Origin: Comamonas denitrificans
GTDB lineage: Bacteria > Pseudomonadota > Gammaproteobacteria > Burkholderiales > Burkholderiaceae_C
Length of the DNA stretch: 64,000 nucleotides
Reading direction: 5' to 3'
Assembly (NCBI RefSeq): GCF_017368815.1
Contig: NZ_JAFNME010000011.1
Location: forward strand, 1-64,000
The translations under genes and the position numbers were made by a program. Below the pieces are notes generated by a model that saw only the letters and a program-made list of their open reading frames with translations, was not told the origin of the DNA and did not search any database. Positions 1 through 11,225 of the stretch are shown here, one piece after another. Each line of letters opens with the position of its first letter. Position 1 is the stretch's first letter.

Positions 1-1024
1 CCCCGCCCCAGCGGCACCGGGCTGGACTTGGCTATCGCTGCTGTTGGCGGCTGCCGGTTTGGCCAGTGGCGTATTGGCCTGGAACAAAGTGCAGTCCATG
101 CAAGAAGTGCTGGCCCAGCAAACCGCCCAGGCCAATGCCCAAGCCCAGCAGGCCCAAACTGTGGCCAAAGAAGCCCAAGACCAGGTGCTGGCGGCCAACG
201 CCCGCCTGACCGTGGCCGAGGCACGGCTGGCCGAAGTGAGCCTGCAGCGCGGCCAGCTGGAGGAGCTGGTTCACAAACTCTCGCGCACCCGCGAAGACAC
301 CCTGGCCCTGGATTTAGAGGCGGCCATGCGGCTGGCAGTGCAACAAGCACAGCTGACCGGCAGCACCGCACCGCTGATTGCCAGCCTCAAAAGCGCCAGC
401 AAACGCATTGAAGGTGCAGCCCAGCCCAGCTTGGCCTTGGTGCAACGGGCCATGGAACGCGACTTGGAGCGCCTGCGCCAAGCCCCCATCGTCGATACCA
501 CCAGCCTACTCACCCGGCTGGATGAGGTGCTGCGCCTGATCGACGATTTGCCCCTGCAAAATGGCCTGCCCACCGCGCCTGAAGACATCGCCCCTGCACG
601 GCATACCACCGCACCAAGCGCCCAGAGCGAGCCCGCCACAGGCTGGCAATGGTGGCAAACACGCAGCGCCGCCCTGTGGCAGGGCCTGCGCGAAGAAGCC
701 GGCAGCTTGCTGCGCGTGAGCACCATTTCCGGGCCTGAGGCTGCCCTGCTCTCCCCGGAAGAAGGGGTTTTTCTGCGTGAAAACCTCAAGCTGCAATTGC
801 TCAATGCCCGCTTGGCCATTTTGGGGCGGCAGTATTCAGCGGCCATCACCGATTTGGCAGCGGTGCAAGCCAGCCTGGGCAAATACTTTGTCACCAAGGC
901 GCGTCGCACCCAAGGGGCCCAAACCACCTTGATTCAATTGCAAGAACAGCTGCGCACCAGCCAACAGCCCAGCCTGGACGACACCCTGACGGCGCTGGCC
1001 AATGCCACTGCCATCCAGGAATAG
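1..1024 (+). CDS. hemX: HemX-like uroporphyrinogen operon protein, 5' truncated by the window
   Basis: The frame is open from base 2, so the true start lies before the window. The visible part is about 340 residues: a hydrophobic membrane segment (roughly fragment residues 8-28), then a long Ala/Gln-rich coiled coil and a soluble domain typical of HemX. HemX is an inner-membrane protein encoded after hemC and hemD. Its enzymatic role is unproven; it is often listed as a uroporphyrinogen-III methyltransferase-like protein although the methylase domain is absent. It is followed 17 bases later by hemY, the standard order. A strong shadow frame on the minus strand is an artefact of high GC. Confidence 0.85.
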   Translation, partial: PAPAAPGWTWLSLLLAAAGLASGVLAWNKVQSMQEVLAQQTAQANAQAQQAQTVAKEAQDQVLAANARLTVAEARLAEVSLQRGQLEELVHKLSRTREDTLALDLEAAMRLAVQQAQLTGSTAPLIASLKSASKRIEGAAQPSLALVQRAMERDLERLRQAPIVDTTSLLTRLDEVLRLIDDLPLQNGLPTAPEDIAPARHTTAPSAQSEPATGWQWWQTRSAALWQGLREEAGSLLRVSTISGPEAALLSPEEGVFLRENLKLQLLNARLAILGRQYSAAITDLAAVQASLGKYFVTKARRTQGAQTTLIQLQEQLRTSQQPSLDDTLTALANATAIQE

Positions 1025-1041
1025 AAAGAGAGTCACCCCCC

Positions 1042-2319
1042 ATGATGCGTGCTGCACTGTGGTTTGTCGGACTGTTTGCGCTGGCCGTGGCCCTGGCCTT
1101 GTTTGCAGGCAACAACCAGGGCATGGTCAGCCTGTTTTGGCCGCCGTACCGGGTCGATATTTCATTGAACATGGCCTTGCTGGCACTGCTGGGCTTGTTT
1201 GTGCTGTGCTACGCCAGCCTGCGCGGCGTTGCCGTGCTTGGCCAGTTGCCCGAGCAAACGCGGCGCTGGCGCCAGCAGCAAAAGGAGCGCAAGCTGTACG
1301 CTGCCCTCATCCGCAGCCTGGCCCACTTGCAAGCTGGCCGCTTTGTGCGCGCCAGCAAATCAGCGCGCGAGCTGCTGGAACACAGCAACAGCCTGCGGCA
1401 CAGCAATGCCGCCGTGCCGCTCGATAGCAGCCTGCGCTCCATCGCCCACCTGCTGGCCGCTGACAGCGCCCACGCCCTGCAAGACCCCAGCGTGCGCGAC
1501 CAGCACTACGCCCAGCTTCTGGAAGACACCAGCCAACAACCCAGCCCCTTGGCCCAGGAAGTGCGCGAAGGGGCCCAAATGCGCGCCGCCCGCTGGGCGC
1601 TGGACGATCGCAACCCGCAAGAAAGCCTGCAACGCCTGGCCCAGCTGCCCCAAGGGGCCGCCCGGCGCACGCTGGCGCTGCGCATCAAGCTCAAGGCCGC
1701 CCGTTTGGCGCAAGACAACGCCACCGCCCTGGAAACCACCCGCCTGCTGGCCAAGCACGGCGGCTTCACCCCCGCCAGTGCCAGCAGCCTGATTGCCAGC
1801 CTGGTGGGCGAAGAAATCCGCGCCTGCCACGACACCCAGCAGTTGGAAAAACTCTGGCGCAGCCTGCCCACCGCCGAGCAGCACCACCCGGATATTGCCC
1901 TGCCCGCCGTGCGCCAGTGGATCGACCTGGCGGGCGATGCCACCCAGGCCCGCCAATGGCTATTGCCTCTTTGGGAAGCCTATATCCAAGGCCAATTGCC
2001 CACTTACCAAGCCCAGCGCCTGTTCCTGGCCTTGCAACACAGCCTGGAAAATTTGGACGGTGCCTGGCTCAAGCGCATCGAGCAAGCCCAAACGCACTAC
2101 CCAAAAGAAGCCCTGCTGCAATACTTGGGCGGCATGGCCTGCCTGCAGCGCCAACTGTGGGGCAAGGCCGAGCAGTTGCTGCGCCAAAGCCTGCCCCGCC
2201 TGCAGGACACTGCCCTGCAGGCCAGTTGCTGGCGGGCGCTGGCCATCTTGGCCGAGCAGCGCAATGACCCCGCAGCCGCCACCACGGCCTGGCGCGCGGC
2301 GGCACTGGCACGGGATTGA
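1042..2319 (+). CDS. hemY: HemY, haem-operon membrane TPR protein
   Basis: The 425-residue product begins with two closely spaced hydrophobic segments (about residues 5-22 and 40-62), the HemY_N arrangement. A long helical region rich in Ala, Leu and Gln follows and looks like TPR repeats. This is the TPR-type HemY of proteobacteria, encoded with hemX, and is not the protoporphyrinogen oxidase called HemY in Gram-positives. It probably acts as a membrane scaffold late in haem synthesis. It ends 23 bases before the convergent arginase gene, and I see no clear terminator in that short gap. Confidence 0.85.
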   Translation: MMRAALWFVGLFALAVALALFAGNNQGMVSLFWPPYRVDISLNMALLALLGLFVLCYASLRGVAVLGQLPEQTRRWRQQQKERKLYAALIRSLAHLQAGRFVRASKSARELLEHSNSLRHSNAAVPLDSSLRSIAHLLAADSAHALQDPSVRDQHYAQLLEDTSQQPSPLAQEVREGAQMRAARWALDDRNPQESLQRLAQLPQGAARRTLALRIKLKAARLAQDNATALETTRLLAKHGGFTPASASSLIASLVGEEIRACHDTQQLEKLWRSLPTAEQHHPDIALPAVRQWIDLAGDATQARQWLLPLWEAYIQGQLPTYQAQRLFLALQHSLENLDGAWLKRIEQAQTHYPKEALLQYLGGMACLQRQLWGKAEQLLRQSLPRLQDTALQASCWRALAILAEQRNDPAAATTAWRAAALARD

Positions 2320-2342
2320 GAGATTTTTAAGCTAGGGCCGCT

Positions 2343-3275
2343 CTATTCTCGCGCCAGCGTGCTCTGGCCAAACAGGCTTTGCACCAAATCCACCACCAAC
2401 TCGGCCGTTTGGTTGCGCAGGTCCAGGGCCGGGTTCAGCTCCACGATGTCCAGCGAGCCCAGGCGGCCGGTGTCGGCCACCATTTCCATGCACAGCTGGG
2501 CCTCGCGGTAATTGGGGCCGCCACGCACGGGGGTGCCGGTGCCGGGGGCGATGTCGGGGTCAAGAAAATCCACGTCAAAGCTCACGTGCAGGTGGTCGTT
2601 TGGCCCCAGATCGGCCAGGGCGCGGCGCATGACTTCGCGCATGCCCAGCTCGTCGATGGCGCGCATGTCAAAGACGTGCAGGCCCAACTCGCGAATCATG
2701 TGCTTTTCATACATATCCACGCTGCGCAGACCAATCTGGCAAAACGCCGAGGCGGGCAGCGCGGGCACGGCCCCGGACATTTCGGCCAGCGCACGCGGCC
2801 CCAGCCCGCACAGGCTGGCCACCGGCATGCCGTGCATGTTGCCGCTGGGAGAGTTGTCGGGCGTGTTGCAGTCCGAATGCGCATCCAGCCACAGCACGCG
2901 CAGGCGCTGGCCTTTGGCGCGGCAATGGCGGGCCACGGCGCTGATGGAGCCGGTGGCCAGCACGTGGTCGCCGCCCAGCATGATGGGCAGCCGCCCTTGC
3001 TGCAGCGCCTGCCAGACGGCATCGTGCGTGAGCTGGTTCCAGGCGATGCACTCGGCCAGGTTGCGCATGCCTGCCGCATCGCGCGCGCCGCGCGGGTTGG
3101 GCGGGCCGGCCAGGTTGCCTATGTCGTGGACCTGTACGCCCAGTTGGGCCAGGGCCGGGCCCAGCTGGGCCACACGCAGGGCATCGGGCCCCATGGCCGC
3201 GCCCAGGCGCGATGCGCCGACATCGGTGGGCACGCCAATGAGGGTGACGTGCGGTTGTGCTTGTGCTTGGTGCAT
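2343..3275 (-). CDS. rocF: arginase
   Basis: A ureohydrolase of about 310 residues. The manganese-binding motifs are intact: GGDH near residue 101, DAHSD near 131, and SFDVDFLDP in the C-terminal third. It hydrolyses arginine to ornithine and urea. An upstream in-frame TTG at 3287 also exists. I chose the ATG at 3275 because GGAG sits six bases before it. The next gene upstream in the same direction is ornithine cyclodeaminase, so the pair can convert arginine to proline via ornithine. Confidence 0.93.
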   Translation of the reverse strand: MHQAQAQPHVTLIGVPTDVGASRLGAAMGPDALRVAQLGPALAQLGVQVHDIGNLAGPPNPRGARDAAGMRNLAECIAWNQLTHDAVWQALQQGRLPIMLGGDHVLATGSISAVARHCRAKGQRLRVLWLDAHSDCNTPDNSPSGNMHGMPVASLCGLGPRALAEMSGAVPALPASAFCQIGLRSVDMYEKHMIRELGLHVFDMRAIDELGMREVMRRALADLGPNDHLHVSFDVDFLDPDIAPGTGTPVRGGPNYREAQLCMEMVADTGRLGSLDIVELNPALDLRNQTAELVVDLVQSLFGQSTLARE

Positions 3276-3302
3276 GGCGAACTCCAATAAACAAAAAATG
3301 AT

Positions 3303-4406
3303 TCACGCCGCCTTGCGGTCCGCATGCAGCGCCGTGTGGGCCGCCTGGGCCTGGCGCACCATGGCGAACAAGTCCTTGGGGTCGTCCAGCGTAGGAATCA
3401 GCTCGATCTGCGCCAGCAACCCGGCGCTGCGGGCCAGGGCGTGCATGCAGCGCAGGGCCGAATAATCCTCCAGCGCAAACCCCACCGAATCAAACACCGT
3501 AATTTGCTGCGCTGCCGTGCGCCCTGCGGCCTGCCCTTGCAGCACGCGCCAGAACTCGGTGACGGCAAAGTCGGCCGGCATTTGCTGCAACTCGCCCTCG
3601 ATGCGGGTTTGCGGCTCGTATTCGACAAACACCTGGGCGCGCTGCAGCACGGCGGCCTCCAGCTCGGTCTTGCCGGGGCAGTCACCGCCCACGGCATTGA
3701 TGTGCATACCGGGTTCGACCATGCTGGCGTGCAAGATGGTGGCGTAGGCTTTGTCGGCCGTCACGGTGGTGACGATGTCCGCGCCGCGCACGGCCTCCTG
3801 CACGCTGGGCAAGATATGTGCGGTCGCGCCAAACTCGTGCAAAAAAGGCTCTAGATTGCGCAGCAGCTTTTGCGAGGTGGCCGGGTCAATATCAAACAGG
3901 CGCAACTCGCGCACGCCCAGCAGCGCTATAAAAGCCAGCGCCTGAAACTCGCTTTGTGAGCCGTTGCCAATCAGTGCCATGCTGCGGCTGTCCGGGCGGG
4001 CCAGGCGCTTGGCCACCATTACCGACGTGGCAGCGGTGCGCAGCGCGGTGGTCAGCGTCAGCTCGCTGACAAAGCGCGGCATGCCCGTGGCCACATCGGC
4101 CAGCGCCCCAAAGGCCATCACCGTGGGCAGGCCGTAGCGGGTGTTGATGGGGTGGCCATTGACGTATTTAAAGGCGTAATCGCGCGCATCGGCCACGGGC
4201 ATGAGTTCGATCACGCCATTGGCTGAATGCGCGGCGGTGCGGGCCGATTTGTCAAAGTCCTGCCAGCGCAGGTAATCGTCCTCGATGGCCGTGGCGATCA
4301 TGCGCAGCACGCCCACCACACCCACGCGGGCAACGAGACGCGCTGCATCGCTGGCGCTGAGGAAATCGGTCTGGACGGCTGGGGTTGGACTGGCTTGAAT
4401 GGTCAC
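3303..4406 (-). CDS. ornithine cyclodeaminase
   Basis: A 367-residue member of the ornithine cyclodeaminase / mu-crystallin family. The NAD-binding loop [10 protein letters not shown] lies near the middle and the substrate-loop motif FKYVNGHP in the N-terminal third. The family converts ornithine directly to proline and ammonia with bound NAD. It is encoded just before arginase on the same strand, which supports the ornithine substrate over the alanine-dehydrogenase or related activities seen in some members. It is transcribed divergently from the Lrp-type regulator at 4528. Confidence 0.9.
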   Translation of the reverse strand: MTIQASPTPAVQTDFLSASDAARLVARVGVVGVLRMIATAIEDDYLRWQDFDKSARTAAHSANGVIELMPVADARDYAFKYVNGHPINTRYGLPTVMAFGALADVATGMPRFVSELTLTTALRTAATSVMVAKRLARPDSRSMALIGNGSQSEFQALAFIALLGVRELRLFDIDPATSQKLLRNLEPFLHEFGATAHILPSVQEAVRGADIVTTVTADKAYATILHASMVEPGMHINAVGGDCPGKTELEAAVLQRAQVFVEYEPQTRIEGELQQMPADFAVTEFWRVLQGQAAGRTAAQQITVFDSVGFALEDYSALRCMHALARSAGLLAQIELIPTLDDPKDLFAMVRQAQAAHTALHADRKAA

Positions 4407-4527
4407 GGGAAGTCTCCTGTTGTGTATCGACTACAAAAGTCTCCCACAGACCCATGCCAATTCAAATCGGCAACATTGCACCATAATGCAGACCTTTCTG
4501 ACGATTTGCACAAGATAAATTGACACA
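4407..4527. promoter_or_regulatory. divergent promoter region, arginine catabolism / Lrp-type regulator
   Basis: This AT-richer gap separates the minus-strand cyclodeaminase-arginase pair from the plus-strand Lrp-type regulator. A divergent regulator is typically autoregulated and controls its neighbour through sites in such a gap. I do not see a site clear enough to mark. Confidence 0.4.
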
Positions 4528-4977
4528 ATGAGCAATCTGGATGCCATCGACCAGCGCCTGATCGCCATGCTGCGCCACAACGCCCGCGAAAGCGTGGCCA
4601 CCCTGGCGGCGCGGCTGGGCGTCTCGCGCGGCACCGTCACCAACCGGCTGCGCAAGCTCGAAGACAACGGCGTCATCGTCGGCTACACCGTGCGCCTGCG
4701 CCCTGCGGTGGCCAGCACCGCCCTGCAAGCGTGGATGAGCATCACCATCGAGGGCAACGAGGCCGGGCGCGTCGCCGCCAGCCTGCTCGGCGAGCCGGGC
4801 GTGCAGGCGTTGCACGCCACCAACGGCCAGTGGGATTTGCTGGCCGAATTGCAGGCCGACAGCCCGGCGGGCCTGTCCCGCGTGCTGGAGCGCATCCGGC
4901 TCATCAAGGGCATCCGCCATACCGAGACGAACATCCACCTGGAAACCCTGCGGGCCACGCAGGGCGGCGGCGAATAA
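4528..4977 (+). CDS. Lrp/AsnC family transcriptional regulator
   Basis: A 149-residue protein with an N-terminal AsnC-type helix-turn-helix (about residues 5-60, including VATLAARLGVSRGTVTNRL) and a C-terminal RAM/ligand-binding domain. Size and layout match Lrp/AsnC regulators that bind an amino acid and form octamers. Its divergent position suggests control of the arginase/ornithine cyclodeaminase genes in response to arginine or ornithine. That is inference from context only. Confidence 0.9.
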   Translation: MSNLDAIDQRLIAMLRHNARESVATLAARLGVSRGTVTNRLRKLEDNGVIVGYTVRLRPAVASTALQAWMSITIEGNEAGRVAASLLGEPGVQALHATNGQWDLLAELQADSPAGLSRVLERIRLIKGIRHTETNIHLETLRATQGGGE

Positions 4978-5104
4978 ATTCGCGCCGGGCATCGTCGTTA
5001 AAATCCCGCCATCCGTCCCCCCTATTTACCCACCCTTCGGCGGCATCCTGCGGGATGCCGTTTGCATATATTCCTCTGATTAACCCGATTCATACCCCAT
5101 CCCC

Positions 5105-7984
5105 ATGAGCGATACCCCTGCCCAACCTGGCTTAGACAGCCTCTCCAAATCCTTTGAACCCGCCGCCCTGGAAGCCCACTGGGGCCCCGAATGGGAGCGG
5201 CGCAACTACGGCCATGCGGGCGTGCGCGGCACCGGCCAGCCCGATGCCAACGCCCCATCCTTTGCCATCCAGCTGCCCCCGCCCAACGTCACCGGCACGC
5301 TGCACATGGGCCATGCGTTTAACCAAACCATCATGGACAGCCTGACGCGCTACCACCGCATGCAGGGCTTCAACACCGCCTGGATTCCCGGCACCGACCA
5401 CGCGGGCATCGCCACGCAAATTGTGGTGGAGCGCCAATTGCAAGAGCAAGGCATCAGCCGCCACGACCTGGGCCGCCCCGACTTCGTGAAAAAAGTCTGG
5501 GAGTGGAAAGAAAAATCCGGCAACACCATCACCACCCAAATGCGCCGCCTGGGCGACACAGTGGACTGGAGCCGCGAATACTTCACCATGGACGACAAGC
5601 GCTCCAAAGTGGTCACCGAAACCTTTGTCAAACTGTACGAGCAAGGGCTGATCTACCGTGGCAAGCGCCTGGTGAACTGGGACCCGGTGCTGCAATCGGC
5701 CGTATCCGACCTGGAAGTGGAAAACGAAGAAAAAGACGGCTCGCTGTGGCACATCGCCTACCCGCTGGCCGATGGCTCGGGGCAATTGGTGGTGGCCACC
5801 ACGCGGCCTGAAACCATGCTGGGCGACGTGGCCGTGATGGTCCACCCCGAAGACGAGCGTTATAAGCACCTGATCGGCCAGACCGTGACCCTGCCTTTGG
5901 TGGGCCGCCAGATTCCAATCATTGCCGACGAGTACGTGGATCGCACCTTTGGCACCGGCGTGGTCAAAGTCACCCCCGCACACGACCAGAACGACTACGC
6001 CGTGGGCCAGCGCCACAGCCTGCCGATGATTTGCGTGCTGACGCTGACGGCCACCATCAACGACAACGCGCCAGAAAAATACCGGGGCCTCGATCGCTTC
6101 GCCGCCCGCAAGGCCGTGGTGGCCGATCTGGAGGCCCAGGGCCTGCTGGTTGAAACCAAAAAGCACAAGCTCATGGTGCCCATCTGCACCCGCACCGGTC
6201 AGGTGATCGAGCCCATGCTGACCGACCAGTGGTTCATCGCCATGGACAAAGTGGCCAAACCCGGCACGGGCGATGCCACGGGCAAATCCATCGCGCAAAA
6301 AACCATTGATGCCGTGGCCAGCGGCCAAGTGAAGTTTGTGCCTGAAAACTGGGTCAATACCTTTAACCAGTGGATGAACAACATCCAAGACTGGTGCATC
6401 TCCCGCCAACTGTGGTGGGGCCACCAAATCCCCGCCTGGTACGACGAAGACGGCAACGTGTATGTGGCCAAGAGTGAAGCCGAAGCCCAGGCCCAGGCCC
6501 CCGGCAAAACCTTGCGCCGCGACGAAGACGTGCTCGACACCTGGTACTCCAGCGCCATGGTGCCGTTTTCCACCATGGGCTGGCCTGAGCAAACGGATGC
6601 GCCCACCGACGACTACAACCTCTACCTGCCCAGCAGCGTGCTGGTGACGGGCTACGACATCATCTTCTTCTGGGTGGCCCGCATGATTGGTGCCAGCGTG
6701 CACTTCACCGGGCGCGTACCGTTCAAGCACGTGTACATCCACGGCCTGGTGCTCGATGCCCAGGGCAAGAAGATGAGTAAATCCGAGGGCAACGTGCTTG
6801 ACCCGGTCGATTTGATCGACGGCATCGCCCTGGAGCCCCTGCTGGAAAAACGCACCCAGGGCCTGCGCCGCCCCGAAACGGCCCCCAAAGTGCGCAAAGC
6901 CACCGAAAAAGAATTCCCCGACGGCATCCCCGCCTACGGTGCCGACGCGCTGCGCTTTACCTTTGCCGCGCTGGCCAGCCTGGGCCGCAGCATCAACTTT
7001 GACAGCAAGCGCTGCGAGGGCTACCGCAACTTCTGCAACAAGCTGTGGAACGCCAGCCGCTTTGTGCTGATGAATTGCGAGGGCCAGGACTGCGGCCTGG
7101 ACACCACCCAGGGCTGCCACGAGGGCTATTTGCACTTCAGCCAGCCCGACCGCTGGATCGTCTCGCGCCTGCAAAAAGTCGAGGCCGACGTGGCCAAAGG
7201 CTTTGCCGACTACCGCCTGGACAACGTGGCCAACACGGTCTATGACTTTGTCTGGAACGAGTTCTGCGACTGGTACCTGGAAATTGCCAAAGTGCAAATC
7301 CAAACCGGCACCCAGGCCCAGCAACGCGCCACGCGGCGCACGCTGATTCGTGTGCTGGAGGCCATCTTGCGCCTGGCCCACCCCATCATCCCCTTCGTCA
7401 CCGAAGCGCTGTGGCAAGTCGTCGCCCCCGTGGCCGGGCTGCCCGGTGCGTCGATTGCCATTGCCGCCTACCCGCAGGCCCAAGCAGAAAAAATCGACGA
7501 AGCCGCAGAAAGCTACGTGGCCCGCATCCAGGCCATGGTCGATGCCTGCCGCACCCTGCGCGGCGAAATGGGGGTTTCGCCCGCCCAGCGCCTGCCCCTG
7601 CTGGCCGTGGCCGATACGCCAGACGATGCGCAATTTCTGCGCACCAACGCGGCGGTGCTGAAAAACCTGGCCAAACTCAGCGACGTGCAAGTGTTTGACG
7701 ATGCCGCCGCCTGGGCGCAGGCCGCCCAGACCGCCCCGGTCAGCGTGGTGGGCAGCCTACGGCTGGCGCTGTTCGTCGAAATCGACGTGGCCGCCGAAAA
7801 AGCCCGCCTGGGCAAAGAAGCCGCCCGCCTGCAGGGCGAAATCGCCAAGGCCAACGGCAAACTCTCCAACGAAGCCTTCTGCGCCAAAGCCCCCGCCGCA
7901 GTGCTGGAGCAAGAGAAAAAGCGCGTGGCCGATTTCAGCGCCACCCTGGAGCGCATCCAGGAACAACTGGCCCGCTTGGCTTGA
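5105..7984 (+). CDS. valS: valyl-tRNA synthetase
   Basis: A 959-residue class I aminoacyl-tRNA synthetase, close to the usual length for ValS. The HIGH-type motif appears as [12 protein letters not shown] near residue 60, and the KMSKS loop as [10 protein letters not shown] near residue 556. A large editing (CP1) domain lies between them, and the C-terminal end is a coiled-coil arm that binds tRNA. It charges tRNA-Val and hydrolyses mischarged threonine. All key regions appear intact. A stem-loop with a T run follows directly. Confidence 0.97.
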   Translation: MSDTPAQPGLDSLSKSFEPAALEAHWGPEWERRNYGHAGVRGTGQPDANAPSFAIQLPPPNVTGTLHMGHAFNQTIMDSLTRYHRMQGFNTAWIPGTDHAGIATQIVVERQLQEQGISRHDLGRPDFVKKVWEWKEKSGNTITTQMRRLGDTVDWSREYFTMDDKRSKVVTETFVKLYEQGLIYRGKRLVNWDPVLQSAVSDLEVENEEKDGSLWHIAYPLADGSGQLVVATTRPETMLGDVAVMVHPEDERYKHLIGQTVTLPLVGRQIPIIADEYVDRTFGTGVVKVTPAHDQNDYAVGQRHSLPMICVLTLTATINDNAPEKYRGLDRFAARKAVVADLEAQGLLVETKKHKLMVPICTRTGQVIEPMLTDQWFIAMDKVAKPGTGDATGKSIAQKTIDAVASGQVKFVPENWVNTFNQWMNNIQDWCISRQLWWGHQIPAWYDEDGNVYVAKSEAEAQAQAPGKTLRRDEDVLDTWYSSAMVPFSTMGWPEQTDAPTDDYNLYLPSSVLVTGYDIIFFWVARMIGASVHFTGRVPFKHVYIHGLVLDAQGKKMSKSEGNVLDPVDLIDGIALEPLLEKRTQGLRRPETAPKVRKATEKEFPDGIPAYGADALRFTFAALASLGRSINFDSKRCEGYRNFCNKLWNASRFVLMNCEGQDCGLDTTQGCHEGYLHFSQPDRWIVSRLQKVEADVAKGFADYRLDNVANTVYDFVWNEFCDWYLEIAKVQIQTGTQAQQRATRRTLIRVLEAILRLAHPIIPFVTEALWQVVAPVAGLPGASIAIAAYPQAQAEKIDEAAESYVARIQAMVDACRTLRGEMGVSPAQRLPLLAVADTPDDAQFLRTNAAVLKNLAKLSDVQVFDDAAAWAQAAQTAPVSVVGSLRLALFVEIDVAAEKARLGKEAARLQGEIAKANGKLSNEAFCAKAPAAVLEQEKKRVADFSATLERIQEQLARLA

Positions 7985-7997
7985 TTGTTAAACGCAT

Positions 7998-8090
7998 AAA
8001 AACATGAGCTATTACCGCTTGAATACATTGGATTTCAGTATCAAAACCATCTGAAATCCTTTTATTCAAAGCGGCAATAGCTCTTTTTTC
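7998..8090 (+). terminator. hairpin terminator after valS, built from a dispersed repeat
   Basis: A long imperfect stem pairs GAGCTATTaCCGCTTgAATA (8006-8026) with its complement at 8062-8083. An inner stem is GGATTTCAG (8030-8038) with CTGAAATCC (8051-8059). Six T residues follow. The outer arm shares AGCTATT with the dispersed repeat family seen elsewhere in the window. It probably ends valS transcription before galU. Confidence 0.65.
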
Positions 8091-8110
8091 ACAAGAAAGA
8101 GACATCCTCC

Positions 8111-8995
8111 ATGAACACCACCCGCGTGCGCAAAGCCGTATTCCCCGTCGCTGGCCTGGGCACCCGCTTTTTGCCTGCCACCAAGGCATCGCCCAAAGAG
8201 ATGCTGCCCGTGGTCGATAAACCGCTCATCCAATACGCCGTCGAAGAAGCCTACGAGGCCGGCATCCGCGACATGATCTTTGTCACGGGCCGCAGCAAAC
8301 GCGCTATTGAAGACCACTTTGACACCGCCTACGAACTGGAAAGCGAACTGACCGCTGCCGGCAAAACCGCCCTGCTGGAACTGGTGCGCAGCATCGCCCC
8401 GCAGGACATGAACTGCCTGTTCGTGCGCCAGCCGCGCAGCCTGGGCCTGGGCCACGCCGTGCTGTGTGCCGAGCCGCTGGTGGGCAATGAAGCCTTCGCC
8501 GTGCTGCTGGCCGACGATTTGATGGTGGGCCAGCAGGGCGGCCCCGGTGTCATGGCGCAAATGACGGCCGCCTTTGAAAAGCAAGGCCGCTCGCTGCTGG
8601 CCGTGCAGGAAGTGCCGCAAGAGCACACCCAGCGCTACGGCATTGTCCGGGGCGAAAGCGCCGGCGGGCCCCTGCTGCGCATTGATGAAATCGTTGAAAA
8701 GCCCGCCCCCGAGGTCGCCCCCTCGCGCATGGGCGTGGCCGGGCGCTACGTGCTCACCCCACGCATTTTTGAAGAAATCCGCAACCAACCGCGCGGTGTG
8801 GGTGGCGAAATCCAACTCACCGATGCCATTGCCCGCCTCATGGCGCATGAGGCTGTTTACGCTTACCAGTACAGCGGTAAGCGCTACGATTGCGGGAGCA
8901 AAGAAGGCTTCTTGCAAGCCACGGTGGAGCTGGCCTTGCAGCATCCCCAGGTGGGCGAAGCCTTCCGCCAATACCTGAAAACCGTGGCCATCTGA
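8111..8995 (+). CDS. galU: UTP--glucose-1-phosphate uridylyltransferase
   Basis: A 294-residue nucleotidyltransferase. The N-terminal signature [19 protein letters not shown] and the following [14 protein letters not shown] are characteristic of bacterial GalU. The family makes UDP-glucose from glucose-1-phosphate and UTP, feeding surface polysaccharide synthesis. Length is typical. The gene stands alone between the valS terminator and the convergent rluB. Confidence 0.96.
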   Translation: MNTTRVRKAVFPVAGLGTRFLPATKASPKEMLPVVDKPLIQYAVEEAYEAGIRDMIFVTGRSKRAIEDHFDTAYELESELTAAGKTALLELVRSIAPQDMNCLFVRQPRSLGLGHAVLCAEPLVGNEAFAVLLADDLMVGQQGGPGVMAQMTAAFEKQGRSLLAVQEVPQEHTQRYGIVRGESAGGPLLRIDEIVEKPAPEVAPSRMGVAGRYVLTPRIFEEIRNQPRGVGGEIQLTDAIARLMAHEAVYAYQYSGKRYDCGSKEGFLQATVELALQHPQVGEAFRQYLKTVAI

Positions 8996-9042
8996 GTGCC
9001 GCCCCCGCTGGCCGTGCAGCCAGCCAAGGGGGGCTCAAACAC

Positions 9043-10233
9043 TCAGCGCCCGCGCTTGGCCGCGCCCGATTTGCGCTTTTGTGCCAAGCGGGCGCGCAGC
9101 AAACTGTCTTGACCAATGCGTTCGGGGGCGGCTTCTGGCGTGCTCGGGGTGCTGGGGCGGCGCGGTTTGCCGGCGCTGCGGGCACGCAGTTGGCGGGCTT
9201 CTTCGGCCTCGTTCACCCGGGTTTTTTTGCGTGATCCGGCGCGGTCGGATTCGCGGCGCACATTCGGTTGCGCCTGGGGTTTTTTGCGCAGCAAGGCTTT
9301 GCCAGCCCCACTGGCCAGGGCCAGGGCCTGGATATCGCGCTCATCAAGCTCCGTCCACGCGCCCCGGCGCAGGCCGCGCGGCAGTTGCATGGCACCGTAG
9401 CGGATGCGAATCAGACGGCTGACGGCGCGGCCCAGGCTTTCAAAAATGCGGCGCACTTCGCGGTTGCGCCCTTCGCTGATGGTGACGCGGTACCAGACGT
9501 TGGCCCCTTCGCCGCCGCCTTCGTCAATGCTGCCAAAGGCGGCCGGGCCATCGTCCAGCATCACGCCATCGAGCAGTTGCTGCTTTTCTTCCGGGGTCAG
9601 TGCGCCCAGCACGCGCACGGCGTATTCGCGCTCCAGGCCAAAGCTGGGGTGCATCAGGCGGTTGGCCAGGTCGCCCGAGTTGGTCATCAACAGCAGGCCT
9701 TCGGTGTTCAAGTCCAGGCGGCCCACGGATTGCCATTTGCCTTGCCCCAGGTAGGGCAGGCGGCGAAAGACGGTGGGGCGGTTTTGCGGGTCGTCGTGGG
9801 TGACGACTTCGCCTGCCGGCTTGTGGTAGGCCAGCACGCGCACGGTGGGCGCTTCAATGCGGATGCGCACGGGCTTGCCATCGAGCTTGATCTGGTCGCC
9901 CGGCTGCACGCGTTGGCCAACGTGGGCCACCTCGTTGTTCACCGTCAAGCGGCCAGCGGCGATGTTGCGCTCCATCTCCAGGCGCGAGCCCAGCCCCGCC
10001 TGGGCCAGCACTTTGTGCAGCTTGGGCGCGTCGGCCAGGGGCTGCAGCACGCGTTTGTAGGGCTGGGCCGGCTGCTCTTGGGCCGCAGTGTCGGCCTGCA
10101 GCTCAGGGGCATCGAGGGCACCGCCGACGATGTCGGCAAAGTCATAGCCACCGCTCAAGGTGTTGGTGTTGGCATCGACAGGGGCCAGCGCAGTGGTGGG
10201 GGTCGCGCTGGGGGTGTGGGGTGTTTTGTGCAT
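9043..10233 (-). CDS. rluB: 23S rRNA pseudouridine(2605) synthase RluB-type
   Basis: The product has an N-terminal S4 RNA-binding domain (starting HKVLAQAGLGSRLEMER) and an RsuA/RluB catalytic domain. The catalytic aspartate is in GRLDLNTEGLLLMTNSGDL. A long basic C-terminal tail rich in Lys and Arg follows, which is common in betaproteobacterial RluB. The ATG at 10233 is chosen. A GTG at 10245 overlaps the scpB stop as GTGA and would add four residues, so translational coupling is possible. RluB modifies a uridine in the 23S peptidyl-transferase region. Confidence 0.9.
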   Translation of the reverse strand: MHKTPHTPSATPTTALAPVDANTNTLSGGYDFADIVGGALDAPELQADTAAQEQPAQPYKRVLQPLADAPKLHKVLAQAGLGSRLEMERNIAAGRLTVNNEVAHVGQRVQPGDQIKLDGKPVRIRIEAPTVRVLAYHKPAGEVVTHDDPQNRPTVFRRLPYLGQGKWQSVGRLDLNTEGLLLMTNSGDLANRLMHPSFGLEREYAVRVLGALTPEEKQQLLDGVMLDDGPAAFGSIDEGGGEGANVWYRVTISEGRNREVRRIFESLGRAVSRLIRIRYGAMQLPRGLRRGAWTELDERDIQALALASGAGKALLRKKPQAQPNVRRESDRAGSRKKTRVNEAEEARQLRARSAGKPRRPSTPSTPEAAPERIGQDSLLRARLAQKRKSGAAKRGR

Positions 10234-10241
10234 GGTGGTTC

Positions 10242-10955
<714 letters not shown>

Positions 10956-11044
10956 ACATCCATCCTTGGGAAAATTTAACAATCCGACCCTCCCGGGCGG
11001 GCAATCACAGCAGGGCCATGAACAGCACTCAAACCGCTGTTTTC

Positions 11045-11062
11045 AGAACGTGTTCACGTTCT
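11045..11062. repeat. solo 18-bp palindrome AGAACGTG-TT-CACGTTCT
   Basis: A perfect 8-bp inverted repeat around TT, separated by a single base from the larger palindromic element at 11064. Related copies lie at 61425-61442 and, as a half site, at 23250-23262. It matches the terminal sequence of the larger element, so it may be a remnant of a second copy. Confidence 0.6.
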
Positions 11063-11063
11063 A

Positions 11064-11225
11064 AGAACGTGTTCACGATCTCCTCATGGGTGTGCGGGCG
11101 CGGCTTTGGGCGGTCTGCGTCGTTGCAAATCCTCGCAATAGCCAAGCTATTGCTGTGGTTTGCGCCTCGCAACCCATCCCGAACCGCATCCCCCACACCT
11201 TCATTCGAGATCATGAACATGTTCT
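11064..11225. mobile_element. 162-bp full-length palindromic (MITE-like) element
   Basis: The two ends, AGAACGTGTTCACGATCT (11064-11081) and AGATCATGAACATGTTCT (11208-11225), are inverted repeats. The similarity continues inward across the whole element to the exact centre, where GCAATAGC (11135-11142) pairs with GCTATTGC (11146-11153) around CAA. The element therefore folds into one long imperfect cruciform. It encodes no convincing protein; the short frames on both strands are mirror images caused by the palindrome. Size, terminal inverted repeats and lack of a gene fit a non-autonomous miniature element, but no target duplication is obvious. Its left terminus supplies two of the three bases of the rluD stop codon. 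Confidence 0.7.
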